From assembly GCF_020859565.1 (NCBI RefSeq), contig NZ_JAJHUO010000047.1, positions 1 to 64,000 of the forward strand: 64,000 nucleotides of DNA, in the 5' to 3' direction. A program made the position numbers and the translations under genes. Below the pieces are notes generated by a model. The model saw nothing but the letters and a program-made list of their open reading frames with translations. It ran no database searches and was not told the DNA's origin. The stretch comes from Saccharothrix luteola. GTDB lineage: Bacteria; Actinomycetota; Actinomycetes; Mycobacteriales; Pseudonocardiaceae. Positions 1-8,224 of the stretch are shown in pieces (the stretch's first letter is position 1; the number at the start of each line of letters is the position of its first letter).

Positions 1-13
1 TACGGTGGAGCAC

Positions 14-80
14 GGACGGGTCTTTCTGCTCGGCGGACGAGTTGGTCGCACTTCTCATCCTGCCGCCGAAAGACCCGTCC
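14..80. terminator. long inverted repeat, possible terminator
   Basis: Positions 14-26 and 68-80 are a perfect 13-bp inverted repeat (GGACGGGTCTTTC / GAAAGACCCGTCC). A second paired block, GGCGG/CCGCC, lies just inside it. It sits downstream of the minus-strand SdpI-like gene that ends at 142, so it may terminate that transcript or one entering from outside the window. There is no clear U-tract. The rest of 1-141 shows no gene. Confidence 0.4.
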
Positions 81-141
81 CTCGTCTCAGGCCCTACCAG
101 CCGTCACCAACGTCATGACCCGCAACAACTAGTGCGGTGAC

Positions 142-546
142 CTAGGCACGGGTGAGGACGCTGCAGCCGCCGCCACCGCACGCGCAGCCGCCGCAACCGG
201 CGGGCGCCGCGGGCTCCGGCACGGCCTCGGCGGCCCGGTGGCCGAGCACGCCGCCCGCGCTCGCGACCACGACGCTGCCGACCAGCCCGACCAGGCCGAT
301 GACCAGCGCCAACGCCGGGTTCACGGCCGCCGCGAAGGCCGCCGCGAGGGCGATCGCGCCCGCGGTCGCGGTCGGCACGCCGGCGATCTTGTTGGCCAGC
401 GCGAAGGTCTCGTCGTCGCGCAGCGTGGCCTTGGTGCGCACACCGAAGAAGCGGTTGCGCCGCAGCCGGCCACGCACGCCGAGGAAGCCGATGGTCGCGA
501 ACGCGACACCGATCAGACCCAGCACCACAGGCAGCACGATGTTCAC
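142..546 (-). CDS. SdpI/YhfL family integral membrane protein
   Basis: Small membrane protein of 134 aa from the GTG at 546; an in-frame GTG at 600 would add 18 residues. A first hydrophobic helix starts at once, and the family signature with the core NRFFGVRT follows. Two more hydrophobic helices run through the Ala/Val-rich middle. The C-terminus is odd: a cluster of Cys and Gly (GCGGCACGGGGC) that could bind metal or be cytoplasmic. SdpI proteins of Bacillus give immunity to the SdpC toxin, but actinobacterial members usually have no SdpC partner and none is visible here. The function is therefore inferred only as a membrane protein of the SdpI fold. It is divergent from leuS and ends near the inverted repeat at 14-80. 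Confidence 0.75.
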   Translation of the reverse strand: MNIVLPVVLGLIGVAFATIGFLGVRGRLRRNRFFGVRTKATLRDDETFALANKIAGVPTATAGAIALAAAFAAAVNPALALVIGLVGLVGSVVVASAGGVLGHRAAEAVPEPAAPAGCGGCACGGGGCSVLTRA

Positions 547-693
547 CCTGACGAGGGTAGGCCGGTCCTCCGATCTTGGTCGGGCCGGCCCCGGGTTCAC
601 CCGGTCGTGGCCGCACGGGTGATCGGGCCGGTCGGCGAGCCGGGGAGTTCACCCGGTGCAACGGGCTTGCGCTGCGCTGATACCGTTGACGAC

Positions 694-723
694 ATGAGCA
701 AGGCCCGCCTGCTCCTTAGCTAG
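694..723 (+). CDS. leucine-rich leader peptide of leuS (MSKARLLLS)
   Basis: A nine-codon ORF ending in TAG encodes MSKARLLLS, with three consecutive Leu codons (CTG, CTC, CTT; CTT is rare in this genome). A TACCGT -10-like hexamer at 681-686 would place transcription initiation at the A of the ATG, so the peptide is probably translated from a leaderless mRNA. It is followed by a CCGCGC/GCGCGG hairpin (724-755) and a terminator hairpin (757-787) before leuS. This is the architecture of ribosome-mediated attenuation: stalling at the Leu codons when charged Leu-tRNA is scarce would favour antitermination and synthesis of leucyl-tRNA synthetase. No experimental support is visible; the assignment rests on sequence architecture. 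Confidence 0.8.
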   Translation: MSKARLLLS

Positions 724-756
724 CCGCGCAGACCTCGTCGACCGGGTCCGCGCGGC

Positions 757-787
757 AACCCCTCATGCCCTTCCGGGCTGGGGGGTT
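757..787 (+). terminator. attenuator hairpin upstream of leuS
   Basis: AACCCCTCA-T-GCCC (757-70) pairs with GGGCTGGGGGGTT (775-787) over 13 base pairs with one bulged T and a TTCC loop. It lies between the Leu leader peptide and leuS. The GGGT near 744-747 can alternatively pair with the ACCC of the 5' arm, giving a possible antiterminator. The downstream U-run is short (TTT). Confidence 0.7.
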
Positions 788-829
788 TCGTCATGTCAGG
801 GGCAGGTACCGATGGAGAGGGACATCCCG

Positions 830-3631
830 ATGAGCACCGACGCGGCGGACGCGACGCCCGCCTACCGCTACACCGCCGAGCTGGCGGGCGAGATCGAGCG
901 GCGCTGGCAGCAGCACTGGGAGGAGCACGGCACCTTCCACGCGCCGAACCCGGTCGGACCGCTCAAGGGCGACGTGCCCGCGGACAAGCTGTTCGTGCAG
1001 GACATGTTCCCCTACCCGTCGGGCGCGGGCCTGCACGTGGGCCACCCGCTGGGCTTCATCGGCACCGACGTGTTCGCCCGGTACCACCGGATGAACGGCC
1101 GCAACGTGCTGCACACGATGGGCTTCGACGCGTTCGGCCTGCCCGCCGAGCAGTACGCCGTGCAGACCGGGCAGCACCCGCGCAAGACCACCGAGGACAA
1201 CATCCAGACCTACCTGCGGCAGATCCGCAGGCTGGGCCTGGGCCACGACGAGCGCCGCCGGATCTCGACCATCGACCCGGACTACTACAAGTGGACCCAG
1301 TGGATCTTCCTGCAGATCTTCAACTCCTGGTACGACCCGGCGGCGGGCCGGGCGAGGCCGATCGCCGAGCTGGAGGCGCAGTTCGCGTCGGGTGAGCGGG
1401 CCACCCCGGACAAGCCGTGGGACGGGATGACGCGCCCGGAGCGCGAGACGCTGCTGGGCCGGTACCGCCTGGTGTACCTGTCCGAGGCGCCGGTGAACTG
1501 GTGCCCCGGGCTGGGCACCGTGCTGGCGAACGAGGAGGTCACCGCGGACGGCCGCAGCGAGCGCGGCAACTTCCCGGTGTTCCGGCGCTCGCTGCGCCAG
1601 TGGATGATGCGGATCACCGCCTACTCCGACCGGCTGATCGACGACCTGGACCGGCTGGACTGGCCGGACAAGATCAAGGCGATGCAGCGCAACTGGATCG
1701 GGCGCTCGCACGGCGCCCGGGTCAAGTTCGCCGTGGCCGGGCACGACGGCGTGGACGTCGAGGTGTTCACCACCCGGCCGGACACGCTGTTCGGCGCGAC
1801 GTACATGGTGCTGGCGCCCGAGCACCCGCTGGTGGACGTGATCGCGTCCGCCGAGCAGGCCGAGGTGATCGCCGCCTACCGCGCCGAGGTCTCCCGCAAG
1901 TCCGAGCTGGACCGGCAGGAGAACAAGGAGAAGACCGGCGTCTTCACCGGCGCGCACGCGACCAACCCGGTCAACGGCGCGCGGATCCCGGTGTACGTGG
2001 CGGACTACGTGCTGATGGGCTACGGCACCGGCGCGATCATGGCGGTGCCCGGCCAGGACCAGCGCGACTGGGACTTCGCCAAGGCGTTCGACCTGCCGAT
2101 CATCCGGACCGTGCAGCCGCCGGCGGACTTCGAGGGCGAGGCGTACACGGGCGCGGGCCCCGCCGTGAACTCCAGCCACGAGAGCAGCGTCAGCCTGGAC
2201 GGCCTGGACGTCGACGAGGCGAAGAAGAAGATCATCACGTGGCTGGAGGAGCAGGGCCGCGGCGAGGGCACCGTGCAGTTCAAGCTGCGGGACTGGCTGT
2301 TCTCCCGGCAGCGGTACTGGGGCGAGCCGTTCCCGATCGTGTACGACGAGGACGGCACGCCGATCGCCGTGCCGGAGTCGATGCTGCCGATCGAGCTGCC
2401 CGACGTGGACGACTACTCGCCGCGGACGTTCGAGCCGGACGACGCGGACTCCGAGCCGTCGCCGCCGCTGTCGCGCGCCGAGGACTGGGTCACCGTCGAG
2501 CTGGACCTGGGCGACGGGCCCAAGCGGTACCGGCGCGAGACCAACACGATGCCCAACTGGGCGGGTTCGTGCTGGTACCAGCTGCGGTACGTGGACCCGA
2601 CTGAGCCCGAGCGGTTCGTCAACGCGGAGAACGAGCGGTACTGGCTGGGCCCGCGCACCGACGAGCACGGCCCGTCCGACCCGGGCGGCGTGGACCTGTA
2701 CATCGGCGGCGTGGAGCACGCGGTGCTGCACCTGCTGTACGCGCGGTTCTGGCAGAAGGTGCTGTTCGACCTGGGCCACGTGTCCGGTGACGAGCCGTAC
2801 CGGCGGCTGTTCAACCAGGGCTACATCGAGGCGTACGCCTACCGCGACTCGCGCGGCACCCCCGTGCCCGCCGAGGAGGTGGAGGAGCGCGACGGCAAGT
2901 ACTTCTTCGAGGACGAGGAGGTGCGCCGCGAGTACGGCAAGATGGGCAAGAGCCTGAAGAACGTCGTCACGCCGGACGAGATGTGCGAGAAGTACGGCGC
3001 CGACACGTTCCGGCTGTACGAGATGTCGATGGGCCCGATGGACGTCTCGCGGCCGTGGGCGACCAAGGACGTCGTCGGCGCGCAGCGGTTCCTGCAGCGG
3101 CTGTGGCGCAACCTGGTCGACGAGACCACGGGTGAGCTGCGCGTGACCGACTCCGACCCGGGCGAGGACGCGCTGCGGCTGCTGCACAAGACGATCGCGG
3201 GCGTGCACGACGACTTCGCGAACCTGCGCTACAACACGGCGGGCGCGAAGCTGATCGAGCTGAACAACCACGTCACCAAGCACTTCCCGGGCGGCGCGCC
3301 GCGCGTGCTGGCCGAGTCGCTGGCGCTGATGCTGGCGCCGCTGAGCCCGCACGTCGCCGAGGAGCTGTGGGCCAAGCTGGGCCACACCGACTCGCTGGCG
3401 CACGGCCCGTTCCCGGTGGCGGACGAGAAGTACCTGGTCGAGGACACGGTGGAGTACCCGATCCAGGTCAACGGCAAGGTGAAGGCGCGCGTGGTGGTGG
3501 CGGCGTCGGCGTCGGCGGCCGAGGTCGAGGCGGCGGCGCTGGCCGAGGAGAAGGTGGCCGAGCTGCTGAACGGCGGCACGCCGCGCAAGGTGATCGTCGT
3601 GCCGGGCCGGCTGGTCAACGTGGTGCTGTAG
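830..3631 (+). CDS. leuS: leucyl-tRNA synthetase
   Basis: Class I aminoacyl-tRNA synthetase charging tRNA-Leu with leucine, 933 aa. The HIGH-type signature is HVGH at residues 69-72 inside PYPSGAGLHVGH. The KMSKS-type loop is KMGKS at 704-708. Between them lies the large CP1 editing domain (TTRPDTLFGATYMVLAPEHPL, then GYGTGAIMAVPGQDQRD), followed by the C-terminal anticodon-binding region. I chose the ATG at 830 because GGAGAGG lies 9 nt upstream; an in-frame ATG at 812 lacks a ribosome-binding site. Length fits the long actinobacterial bacterial-type LeuS. It is probably controlled by the leader peptide and attenuator at 694-787. Housekeeping cytoplasmic enzyme; the same gene lies near the origin in mycobacteria. 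Confidence 0.98.
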   Translation: MSTDAADATPAYRYTAELAGEIERRWQQHWEEHGTFHAPNPVGPLKGDVPADKLFVQDMFPYPSGAGLHVGHPLGFIGTDVFARYHRMNGRNVLHTMGFDAFGLPAEQYAVQTGQHPRKTTEDNIQTYLRQIRRLGLGHDERRRISTIDPDYYKWTQWIFLQIFNSWYDPAAGRARPIAELEAQFASGERATPDKPWDGMTRPERETLLGRYRLVYLSEAPVNWCPGLGTVLANEEVTADGRSERGNFPVFRRSLRQWMMRITAYSDRLIDDLDRLDWPDKIKAMQRNWIGRSHGARVKFAVAGHDGVDVEVFTTRPDTLFGATYMVLAPEHPLVDVIASAEQAEVIAAYRAEVSRKSELDRQENKEKTGVFTGAHATNPVNGARIPVYVADYVLMGYGTGAIMAVPGQDQRDWDFAKAFDLPIIRTVQPPADFEGEAYTGAGPAVNSSHESSVSLDGLDVDEAKKKIITWLEEQGRGEGTVQFKLRDWLFSRQRYWGEPFPIVYDEDGTPIAVPESMLPIELPDVDDYSPRTFEPDDADSEPSPPLSRAEDWVTVELDLGDGPKRYRRETNTMPNWAGSCWYQLRYVDPTEPERFVNAENERYWLGPRTDEHGPSDPGGVDLYIGGVEHAVLHLLYARFWQKVLFDLGHVSGDEPYRRLFNQGYIEAYAYRDSRGTPVPAEEVEERDGKYFFEDEEVRREYGKMGKSLKNVVTPDEMCEKYGADTFRLYEMSMGPMDVSRPWATKDVVGAQRFLQRLWRNLVDETTGELRVTDSDPGEDALRLLHKTIAGVHDDFANLRYNTAGAKLIELNNHVTKHFPGGAPRVLAESLALMLAPLSPHVAEELWAKLGHTDSLAHGPFPVADEKYLVEDTVEYPIQVNGKVKARVVVAASASAAEVEAAALAEEKVAELLNGGTPRKVIVVPGRLVNVVL

Positions 3632-3666
3632 CGGGGTTCACCGACGGCGGGTCCACGGACGGCGGT

Positions 3667-4320
3667 TCACGGACGGGGCAACTGGGCGGCCACTTCGGTC
3701 ATCGCGTCGAGCAGGTCCGGCTCGACGTGCCCGGTTGCCGGTTCGGACTCGGCGATGGTGATCGTGTTGCCCCTGGTCTCGGACCAGTAGTGGGCGGCGG
3801 TGAAGCGGATGTCGGCCAGGTCGAGCAGCGCGGCGCCGAGCGGTCTCACGTCGCCGGTGCCGTAGACGTCGATGAGCCGTTCGAACCGCTTGGTGCGGGC
3901 ACGGTCGCCGAAGGACACCCACACCACCGACACGACGGCGACGTTGCCCGCGCCGTCGTCGACCGCGAGGACCCAGCGGTCGAGCGCGGTGCACGGCGTG
4001 TGCAGGAAGAACTCGCGGACCTGGCCGAACGAGTTCGTCAGGCACTCCAGGTCCTGCTTGACCGCCTTCTTCCGGATCCGCATGCCCAGGCGGTTCAACG
4101 CGTTGTCGGCGTCACCGTCGCGCGCGTTCTTCTTGCTGTCCGCCTTGCGGGCCTGGAGACCGGGCGTCGACCCGCTCGTCGCCGTGCTCGCGGACAGCGC
4201 TGCTTCACCCCCGATGCCTGCCGCACCGGCGAGCGCCACCACGGCCGCCGCGACCACCGCGCCGCCCTTGCCCCCTGCCGGGTCCGAGCCTCCGCCGCGG
4301 CCACCGATCCTGCGCGCCAT
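3667..4320 (-). CDS. exported/membrane-anchored protein of unknown function, paralogue A
   Basis: 217 aa with ATG at 4320 behind AGGAGG. The N-terminus is Gly-rich and followed by one hydrophobic helix (about residues 20-45) that can serve as signal anchor. The remainder is a soluble domain with two Cys (in DLECLTNSF and HTPCTALDR) that could form a disulfide. I recognise no named family. It is a paralogue of the gene immediately upstream in transcription order (4469-5113): the central cores align (VKQ-LEC--NSFGQVR) and the last 32 residues are identical in both proteins. The conserved C-terminal nucleotides are far more similar than the rest, suggesting gene conversion. The order and spacing suggest the pair arose by tandem duplication and may be co-transcribed. 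Confidence 0.8.
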   Translation of the reverse strand: MARRIGGRGGGSDPAGGKGGAVVAAAVVALAGAAGIGGEAALSASTATSGSTPGLQARKADSKKNARDGDADNALNRLGMRIRKKAVKQDLECLTNSFGQVREFFLHTPCTALDRWVLAVDDGAGNVAVVSVVWVSFGDRARTKRFERLIDVYGTGDVRPLGAALLDLADIRFTAAHYWSETRGNTITIAESEPATGHVEPDLLDAMTEVAAQLPRP

Positions 4321-4468
4321 GCTGCCTCCTGGTCACCCCCGTCGTGGGAGATCGACCATGCAAGCGCGGATCGGCCCGAGGTGTCGTGGATACCGACGGG
4401 TACCGCTCGAAAGGTGCAGCGATCTTCCGCAATAGTGCTGGTCCGCCGCGCGGAGTCGCCGATCCGAC

Positions 4469-5113
4469 CTACGGACGGGGCAACTGGGCGGCCACTTCGG
4501 TCATCGCGTCGAGCAGGTCAGGCTCGACGTGCCCGGTTGCCGGTTCGGACTCGGCGATGGTGATCGTGGTGTCCTTGATCTCCGACCAGTAGTGCGTGGC
4601 GGTGAACCGGACGTCCGGCATGCCGACCACTCCGCCGGCGAGCGGCTTCACGTCGCCGGAGCCCGCGACGTCGACGACCCGGTCGAACTGCCGGGCCTGG
4701 TTGCGGCCCGGGAACGTCACCCACACCACCGACACCACGGCCGCGTTGCCCGCCTGGTCGCCGACGGCGAGCAGGAGGCGGTCCAGCGACGTGCACGGGT
4801 TCTGGGCGAGGAAGTCGCGCACCTGGCCGAACGAGTTCTCCACGCAGTCGAGCTCCTGCTTGACCGCCTGCTTGCTGATCCCGACGCCGAGGTGGCTCAT
4901 CGCGCCTTCGGCGTCACCACCGCGCGCCGCGCGCTTGGCGTCCCACTTGCGGACGCCGATGCTCTCCACCGGGGCCGCCGCCCCGCCACCGCCGCTCGCG
5001 CCGGAGTTCAGCGCCGCGCCACCGGCCCCGCCCGCGCCCGCGAGGACGACGAGCACCGCGGCCACTAACGCCACGCCGCCGGATCCCTTGTCCGAACTCT
5101 TCCCCGCCACCAT
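4469..5113 (-). CDS. exported/membrane-anchored protein of unknown function, paralogue B
   Basis: 214 aa. The short cytoplasmic N-terminus (MVAGKSSDKGSGG) is followed by a hydrophobic helix at about residues 14-40 and an extracytoplasmic domain with two Cys (ELDCVENSF and QNPCTSLDR). These match the Cys positions of its tandem paralogue at 3667-4320, which supports a conserved disulfide. The C-terminal 32 residues, ending VAAQLPRP, are identical between the paralogues. No catalytic motif is visible. The ATG start at 5113 is preceded by a G-rich stretch. Function unknown; the topology suggests a small domain displayed outside the membrane. The 148-bp gap to the paralogue holds no other gene. 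Confidence 0.8.
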   Translation of the reverse strand: MVAGKSSDKGSGGVALVAAVLVVLAGAGGAGGAALNSGASGGGGAAAPVESIGVRKWDAKRAARGGDAEGAMSHLGVGISKQAVKQELDCVENSFGQVRDFLAQNPCTSLDRLLLAVGDQAGNAAVVSVVWVTFPGRNQARQFDRVVDVAGSGDVKPLAGGVVGMPDVRFTATHYWSEIKDTTITIAESEPATGHVEPDLLDAMTEVAAQLPRP

Positions 5114-5237
5114 CCCCCCGCCCCGAGACGTTCTCGCCGTGCGGCCACCACATGCAACCCCGCCCGGGTGCCCCTGGTTGCGCCGCGAACGCGAAAAGCC
5201 CTCGAACGGCCCAGCAGGTATGCCCGGAAGTCGCAGC

Positions 5238-5987
5238 TCACGGACGCGCCAGGTGACGAAAACCCATCTCTCCCAGGATCTGGGCCAGCATCGAGTCGAA
5301 CATCGGCTCGGGGTTGGACACCGCGAACGGGAAGCGGCCGAAGACCTCCAGGGCCACGTGGCCGTAGATCCGCACCCACGACTGCGTGATGTGGTAGACC
5401 GCGCCGAGCGGCAGCACGCTCTCGTCCACCGCGACGCCGCGGTCGTTCACGGTGGCCAGCAGCACCCGCTGGAACGCCGCCAGGTCGGCGTGCAGGTTCT
5501 CCGGCGCGTCGTGGCCGAGGTCGTCCGGCAGCGGGTGGCTCGCGATCAACCTGCCCGCGACCTCCAGGAACACCCGGCCGAACTGGTCGCCGACCTGGCC
5601 GCGGTCGTCCGGGGCGCAGGAGCCGAGCGCGTCCTCGGTGGAGGCGAACACCAGCGTGAACTCCTGCGGGTGCGCGAGCGCCCAGCGCCGGAAGCCCCGG
5701 CACACCGCGTAGACCTGCGCGCTGACGTCGTCGGGGTCGATGCCGTCGAGGTCGGCGTCGAGCTCGGCGGCCAGGTCCGTGCAGATGTCCTCGGCGAGCC
5801 TGCGGAGGAGGTCCTCGCGCGAGTCGTAGTACCGGTACAGCGCGGGGGCGGTGATGCCGACCTCACGTGCGATCGCACGTAGAGTGACGGCGTCCCGGCC
5901 GTGCTCCACGAGCAGGGCACGGGCCTGTCGCCGGATGTCACGCTCGGTCTCAGCGCGTAGCCGCTCACGGCGAGTGGCCTCGGTCAT
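5238..5987 (-). CDS. TetR/AcrR family transcriptional regulator
   Basis: 249 aa one-component repressor. The N-terminal helix-turn-helix (residues about 17-60) includes TLRAIAREVGITAPALYRYYDSREDLL, the classic TetR recognition helix and following YRYF-like block. The long C-terminal all-helical ligand domain resembles the WHG-type TetR C-terminal family. It is divergent from the MMPL transporter gene at 6110. Two palindromic sites (6006-6020 and 6046-6060) lie in the 122-bp intergenic region, so autoregulation and control of the pump are the straightforward inference. The ligand is unknown, most likely a hydrophobic substrate of the pump. Confidence 0.92.
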   Translation of the reverse strand: MTEATRRERLRAETERDIRRQARALLVEHGRDAVTLRAIAREVGITAPALYRYYDSREDLLRRLAEDICTDLAAELDADLDGIDPDDVSAQVYAVCRGFRRWALAHPQEFTLVFASTEDALGSCAPDDRGQVGDQFGRVFLEVAGRLIASHPLPDDLGHDAPENLHADLAAFQRVLLATVNDRGVAVDESVLPLGAVYHITQSWVRIYGHVALEVFGRFPFAVSNPEPMFDSMLAQILGEMGFRHLARP

Positions 5988-6005
5988 AAGTCACCCAATC
6001 AGGTT

Positions 6006-6020
6006 GTAAACGCTGTTCAC
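6006..6020. promoter_or_regulatory. TetR operator 1 (imperfect palindrome)
   Basis: GTAAACGCTGTTCAC has the same 7-1-7 layout as the site 40 bp downstream (shared pattern GTRAACR-N-TGTTCAC). It lies nearer the TetR gene, between the divergent starts. Confidence 0.6.
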
Positions 6021-6045
6021 CCGGGTATAACTTCGGGATGGGTGA

Positions 6046-6060
6046 GTGAACAGTGTTCAC
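6046..6060. promoter_or_regulatory. TetR operator 2 (perfect palindrome)
   Basis: GTGAACAGTGTTCAC is a perfect 7-bp inverted repeat around one central base. It lies between the divergent TetR and MMPL genes, about 50 bp before the pump start. Size and symmetry are typical of TetR-family operators. Confidence 0.7.
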
Positions 6061-6109
6061 GAAGTTGACGCCATTCACCCAACCGTAACCCATCTGCCTG
6101 GGAGGACGC

Positions 6110-8212
6110 GTGTTCGCGAAGTGGGGATCGCTGGCGTACCGCCGCAGATGGGTGGTGCTGATCGCGACGGTGGCCCTCGCGGTGGTCGGCGGCATCTGGG
6201 GGCTCGGCGTGTTCGACCGGCTCAGCCAGGGCGGCTACGAAGCGCCGACGAGCGAGGCCGCGCGGGCGAACCAGGTCGCGCAGGACGCGTTCGGCCGGCA
6301 GGGCGGCGACGTCCTGGTGGTCTACAACACCACCGACCCCGCCAAGCTCCAGCAGATCGCCGGCGAGCTGGCCGACCTCCCGACCGACGCCGTGCTGAAG
6401 GTGCAGCCGCCGTTCCCGTCGCCGCAGAGCGGCAAGTCGCTCGTCGTGATCACGCTGACCTCCGGTGACTCGAACACGCAGCTCAAGCAGTACGAGCAGA
6501 TCGCCGACCGGCTCCAGGTCGACGGGCTGGACGCGCAGGTGGGCGGCCTGGTGCCGACCCAGAAGGCGATCAGCGACATGTCCGCCTCCGACCTCACCAA
6601 GGCCGAGGCCGTCTCGCTGCCGATCGTGCTCATCCTGCTGGTGATCATCTTCGGCGGCCTGGTCGCCGCGTCGCTGCCGGTGCTGGTGGGCGGGCTCGCG
6701 ATCATGGGCTCGCTCGGCGTGCTGCACGCCGTCTCGCTGGTCGCCGACGTGAACTCGTTCGCGGTCAACGTGGCCAGCCTGCTCGGCCTCGGCATGGCGA
6801 TCGACTACGGCCTGTTCATGGTCGGCCGGTTCCGGGAGGAGCTGGCCGCGGGCCGGAGCACGCCGGACGCCGTGCGCCGGACGGTCATGTCGGCGGGCCG
6901 CACCGTGGTGTTCTCGGCGACGTTGCTGGTGATCGCGCTCGCCGGGCTCCTGCTGTTCCCGCAGGGCTTCCTGAAGTCCTTGAGCTACGGCGGCATGTCG
7001 GCGGTCGCCATCGCGGCGATCGTGTCGCTCACCCTGCTCCCCGCGCTGCTGGCCGTCCTCGGCCACCGCGTGGACAAGCTCGCCATGCCGTGGCGCAAGA
7101 AGAAGGAGCCGTCCGAGGGCGGCTGGCGCAGGCTGGCCGGTCGGGTGATGAAGCGCCCCGTGCTGTTCGCGCTGCCGATCGTGCTGGTCCTGCTCGCGCT
7201 CGGCTCGCCGTTCCTCGGCGTGAAGTTCGGCGAGGTCACCGAGAAGGTGCTGCCCGAGGGCAACCCGGCGCGCGTCGCCGCCGAGACGGTCAACCACGAC
7301 TTCGCCGCGCTGTCCAACTCCGGCTTCAAGATCGTGATCACCGGTGACCCGTCGCAGGCCGAGGTGCAGGAGTTCATCGGCGAAGTCGGCGCGGTGCCCG
7401 GTGTCGGCGAGGCGCAGATCGCGGCGGAGCCCGCGAACGGCGTGTGGCTGCTCAACGCCGGGCTGGACCAGGACGCGTTGAGCGACGAGTCCAAGCAGGC
7501 GCTGCGGGACGTGCGGGCGCTCGACGGGCCCGGCGACGAGGTGCTCGTCGGCGGCAGCACGGCGATGGTGACCGACAGCCTCGACGCGATCGGCGAGAAG
7601 CTGCCGCTGATGGTCCTGCTGCTGGTGGGCGCGACGTTCGTGCTGATGTTCCTGGCGTTCGGGTCCGTGCTGCTGCCGATCAAGGCCGTGGTGATGAGCG
7701 CGCTGAGCCTGTCGGCCACGTTCGGCGTGCTGGTGTGGGTGTTCCAGGACGGGCACGGGGCGTCGCTGCTCGGCGTCACGCCCGCGCCGCTGGAGTCCGG
7801 GATCGTGGTGCTGATGGCGGCCGTGGTCTTCGGGTTGTCCACGGACTACGAGGTGTTCCTGCTGTCCCGGATGGTCGAGGCGCGCGGTCGCGGCGCGTCG
7901 ACCGAGGAGGCGGTGACCGCCGGTCTGGCGAAGACCGGCCGGGTGATCACGGCGGCGGCGCTGCTGCTGATCGTGGTGACGGGCGCGTTCGCGTTCTCGC
8001 AGATCACGATGATGCGGTTCGTCGGCGTCGGCATGATCCTGGCGCTCGCGCTGGACGCCACCGTGGTGCGGATGCTGCTGGTGCCCGCCGTGATGAAGAT
8101 GCTCGGCGACGCCGCGTGGTGGGCGCCGGGCCCGCTGCGGCGGATCCAGGAGCGGATGGCGATCCACGAGGACGCGCCGGTGGAGGACGAGCGGCTGCCG
8201 CAGCCCGTCTAG
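6110..8212 (+). CDS. MMPL/RND-family membrane transporter
   Basis: 700 aa, about 12 transmembrane helices in two repeats (1+5 each), as in actinobacterial MMPL exporters of lipids or hydrophobic drugs. The proton-relay motif is seen twice: GLGMAIDYGLFMVGRFREE in the first half and FGLSTDYEVFLLSRMVEAR in the second. Large extracytoplasmic loops follow TM1 and TM7. The GTG start at 6110 has GGGAGGA 2 nt upstream of a short spacer. Paired with a divergent TetR gene and two operators, it is probably an inducible efflux or lipid-export system. The substrate cannot be read from sequence. It ends 12 bp before the convergent beta-propeller gene. Confidence 0.93.
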   Translation: MFAKWGSLAYRRRWVVLIATVALAVVGGIWGLGVFDRLSQGGYEAPTSEAARANQVAQDAFGRQGGDVLVVYNTTDPAKLQQIAGELADLPTDAVLKVQPPFPSPQSGKSLVVITLTSGDSNTQLKQYEQIADRLQVDGLDAQVGGLVPTQKAISDMSASDLTKAEAVSLPIVLILLVIIFGGLVAASLPVLVGGLAIMGSLGVLHAVSLVADVNSFAVNVASLLGLGMAIDYGLFMVGRFREELAAGRSTPDAVRRTVMSAGRTVVFSATLLVIALAGLLLFPQGFLKSLSYGGMSAVAIAAIVSLTLLPALLAVLGHRVDKLAMPWRKKKEPSEGGWRRLAGRVMKRPVLFALPIVLVLLALGSPFLGVKFGEVTEKVLPEGNPARVAAETVNHDFAALSNSGFKIVITGDPSQAEVQEFIGEVGAVPGVGEAQIAAEPANGVWLLNAGLDQDALSDESKQALRDVRALDGPGDEVLVGGSTAMVTDSLDAIGEKLPLMVLLLVGATFVLMFLAFGSVLLPIKAVVMSALSLSATFGVLVWVFQDGHGASLLGVTPAPLESGIVVLMAAVVFGLSTDYEVFLLSRMVEARGRGASTEEAVTAGLAKTGRVITAAALLLIVVTGAFAFSQITMMRFVGVGMILALALDATVVRMLLVPAVMKMLGDAAWWAPGPLRRIQERMAIHEDAPVEDERLPQPV

Positions 8213-8224
8213 CCGGTCGTCGTT

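Noticed and set aside
601..830. T-box riboswitch for leuS
   Set aside because: No T-box sequence or specifier stem; the leader peptide with Leu codons and attenuator fits better.
791..3403. 870-codon open frame antisense to leuS
   Set aside because: It mirrors the leuS coding sequence; the peptide is Arg/Val/Leu-rich low complexity, a normal shadow of GC-rich codons.
6006..6060. PHO box upstream of the MMPL gene (GTTCAC words)
   Set aside because: The words are arranged as inverted palindromes, not 11-bp direct repeats, and fit TetR operators.
6017..8167. 716-codon open frame antisense to the MMPL gene
   Set aside because: Runs of His/Arg/Gln with no domain; the plus-strand frame has membrane topology and RND motifs.
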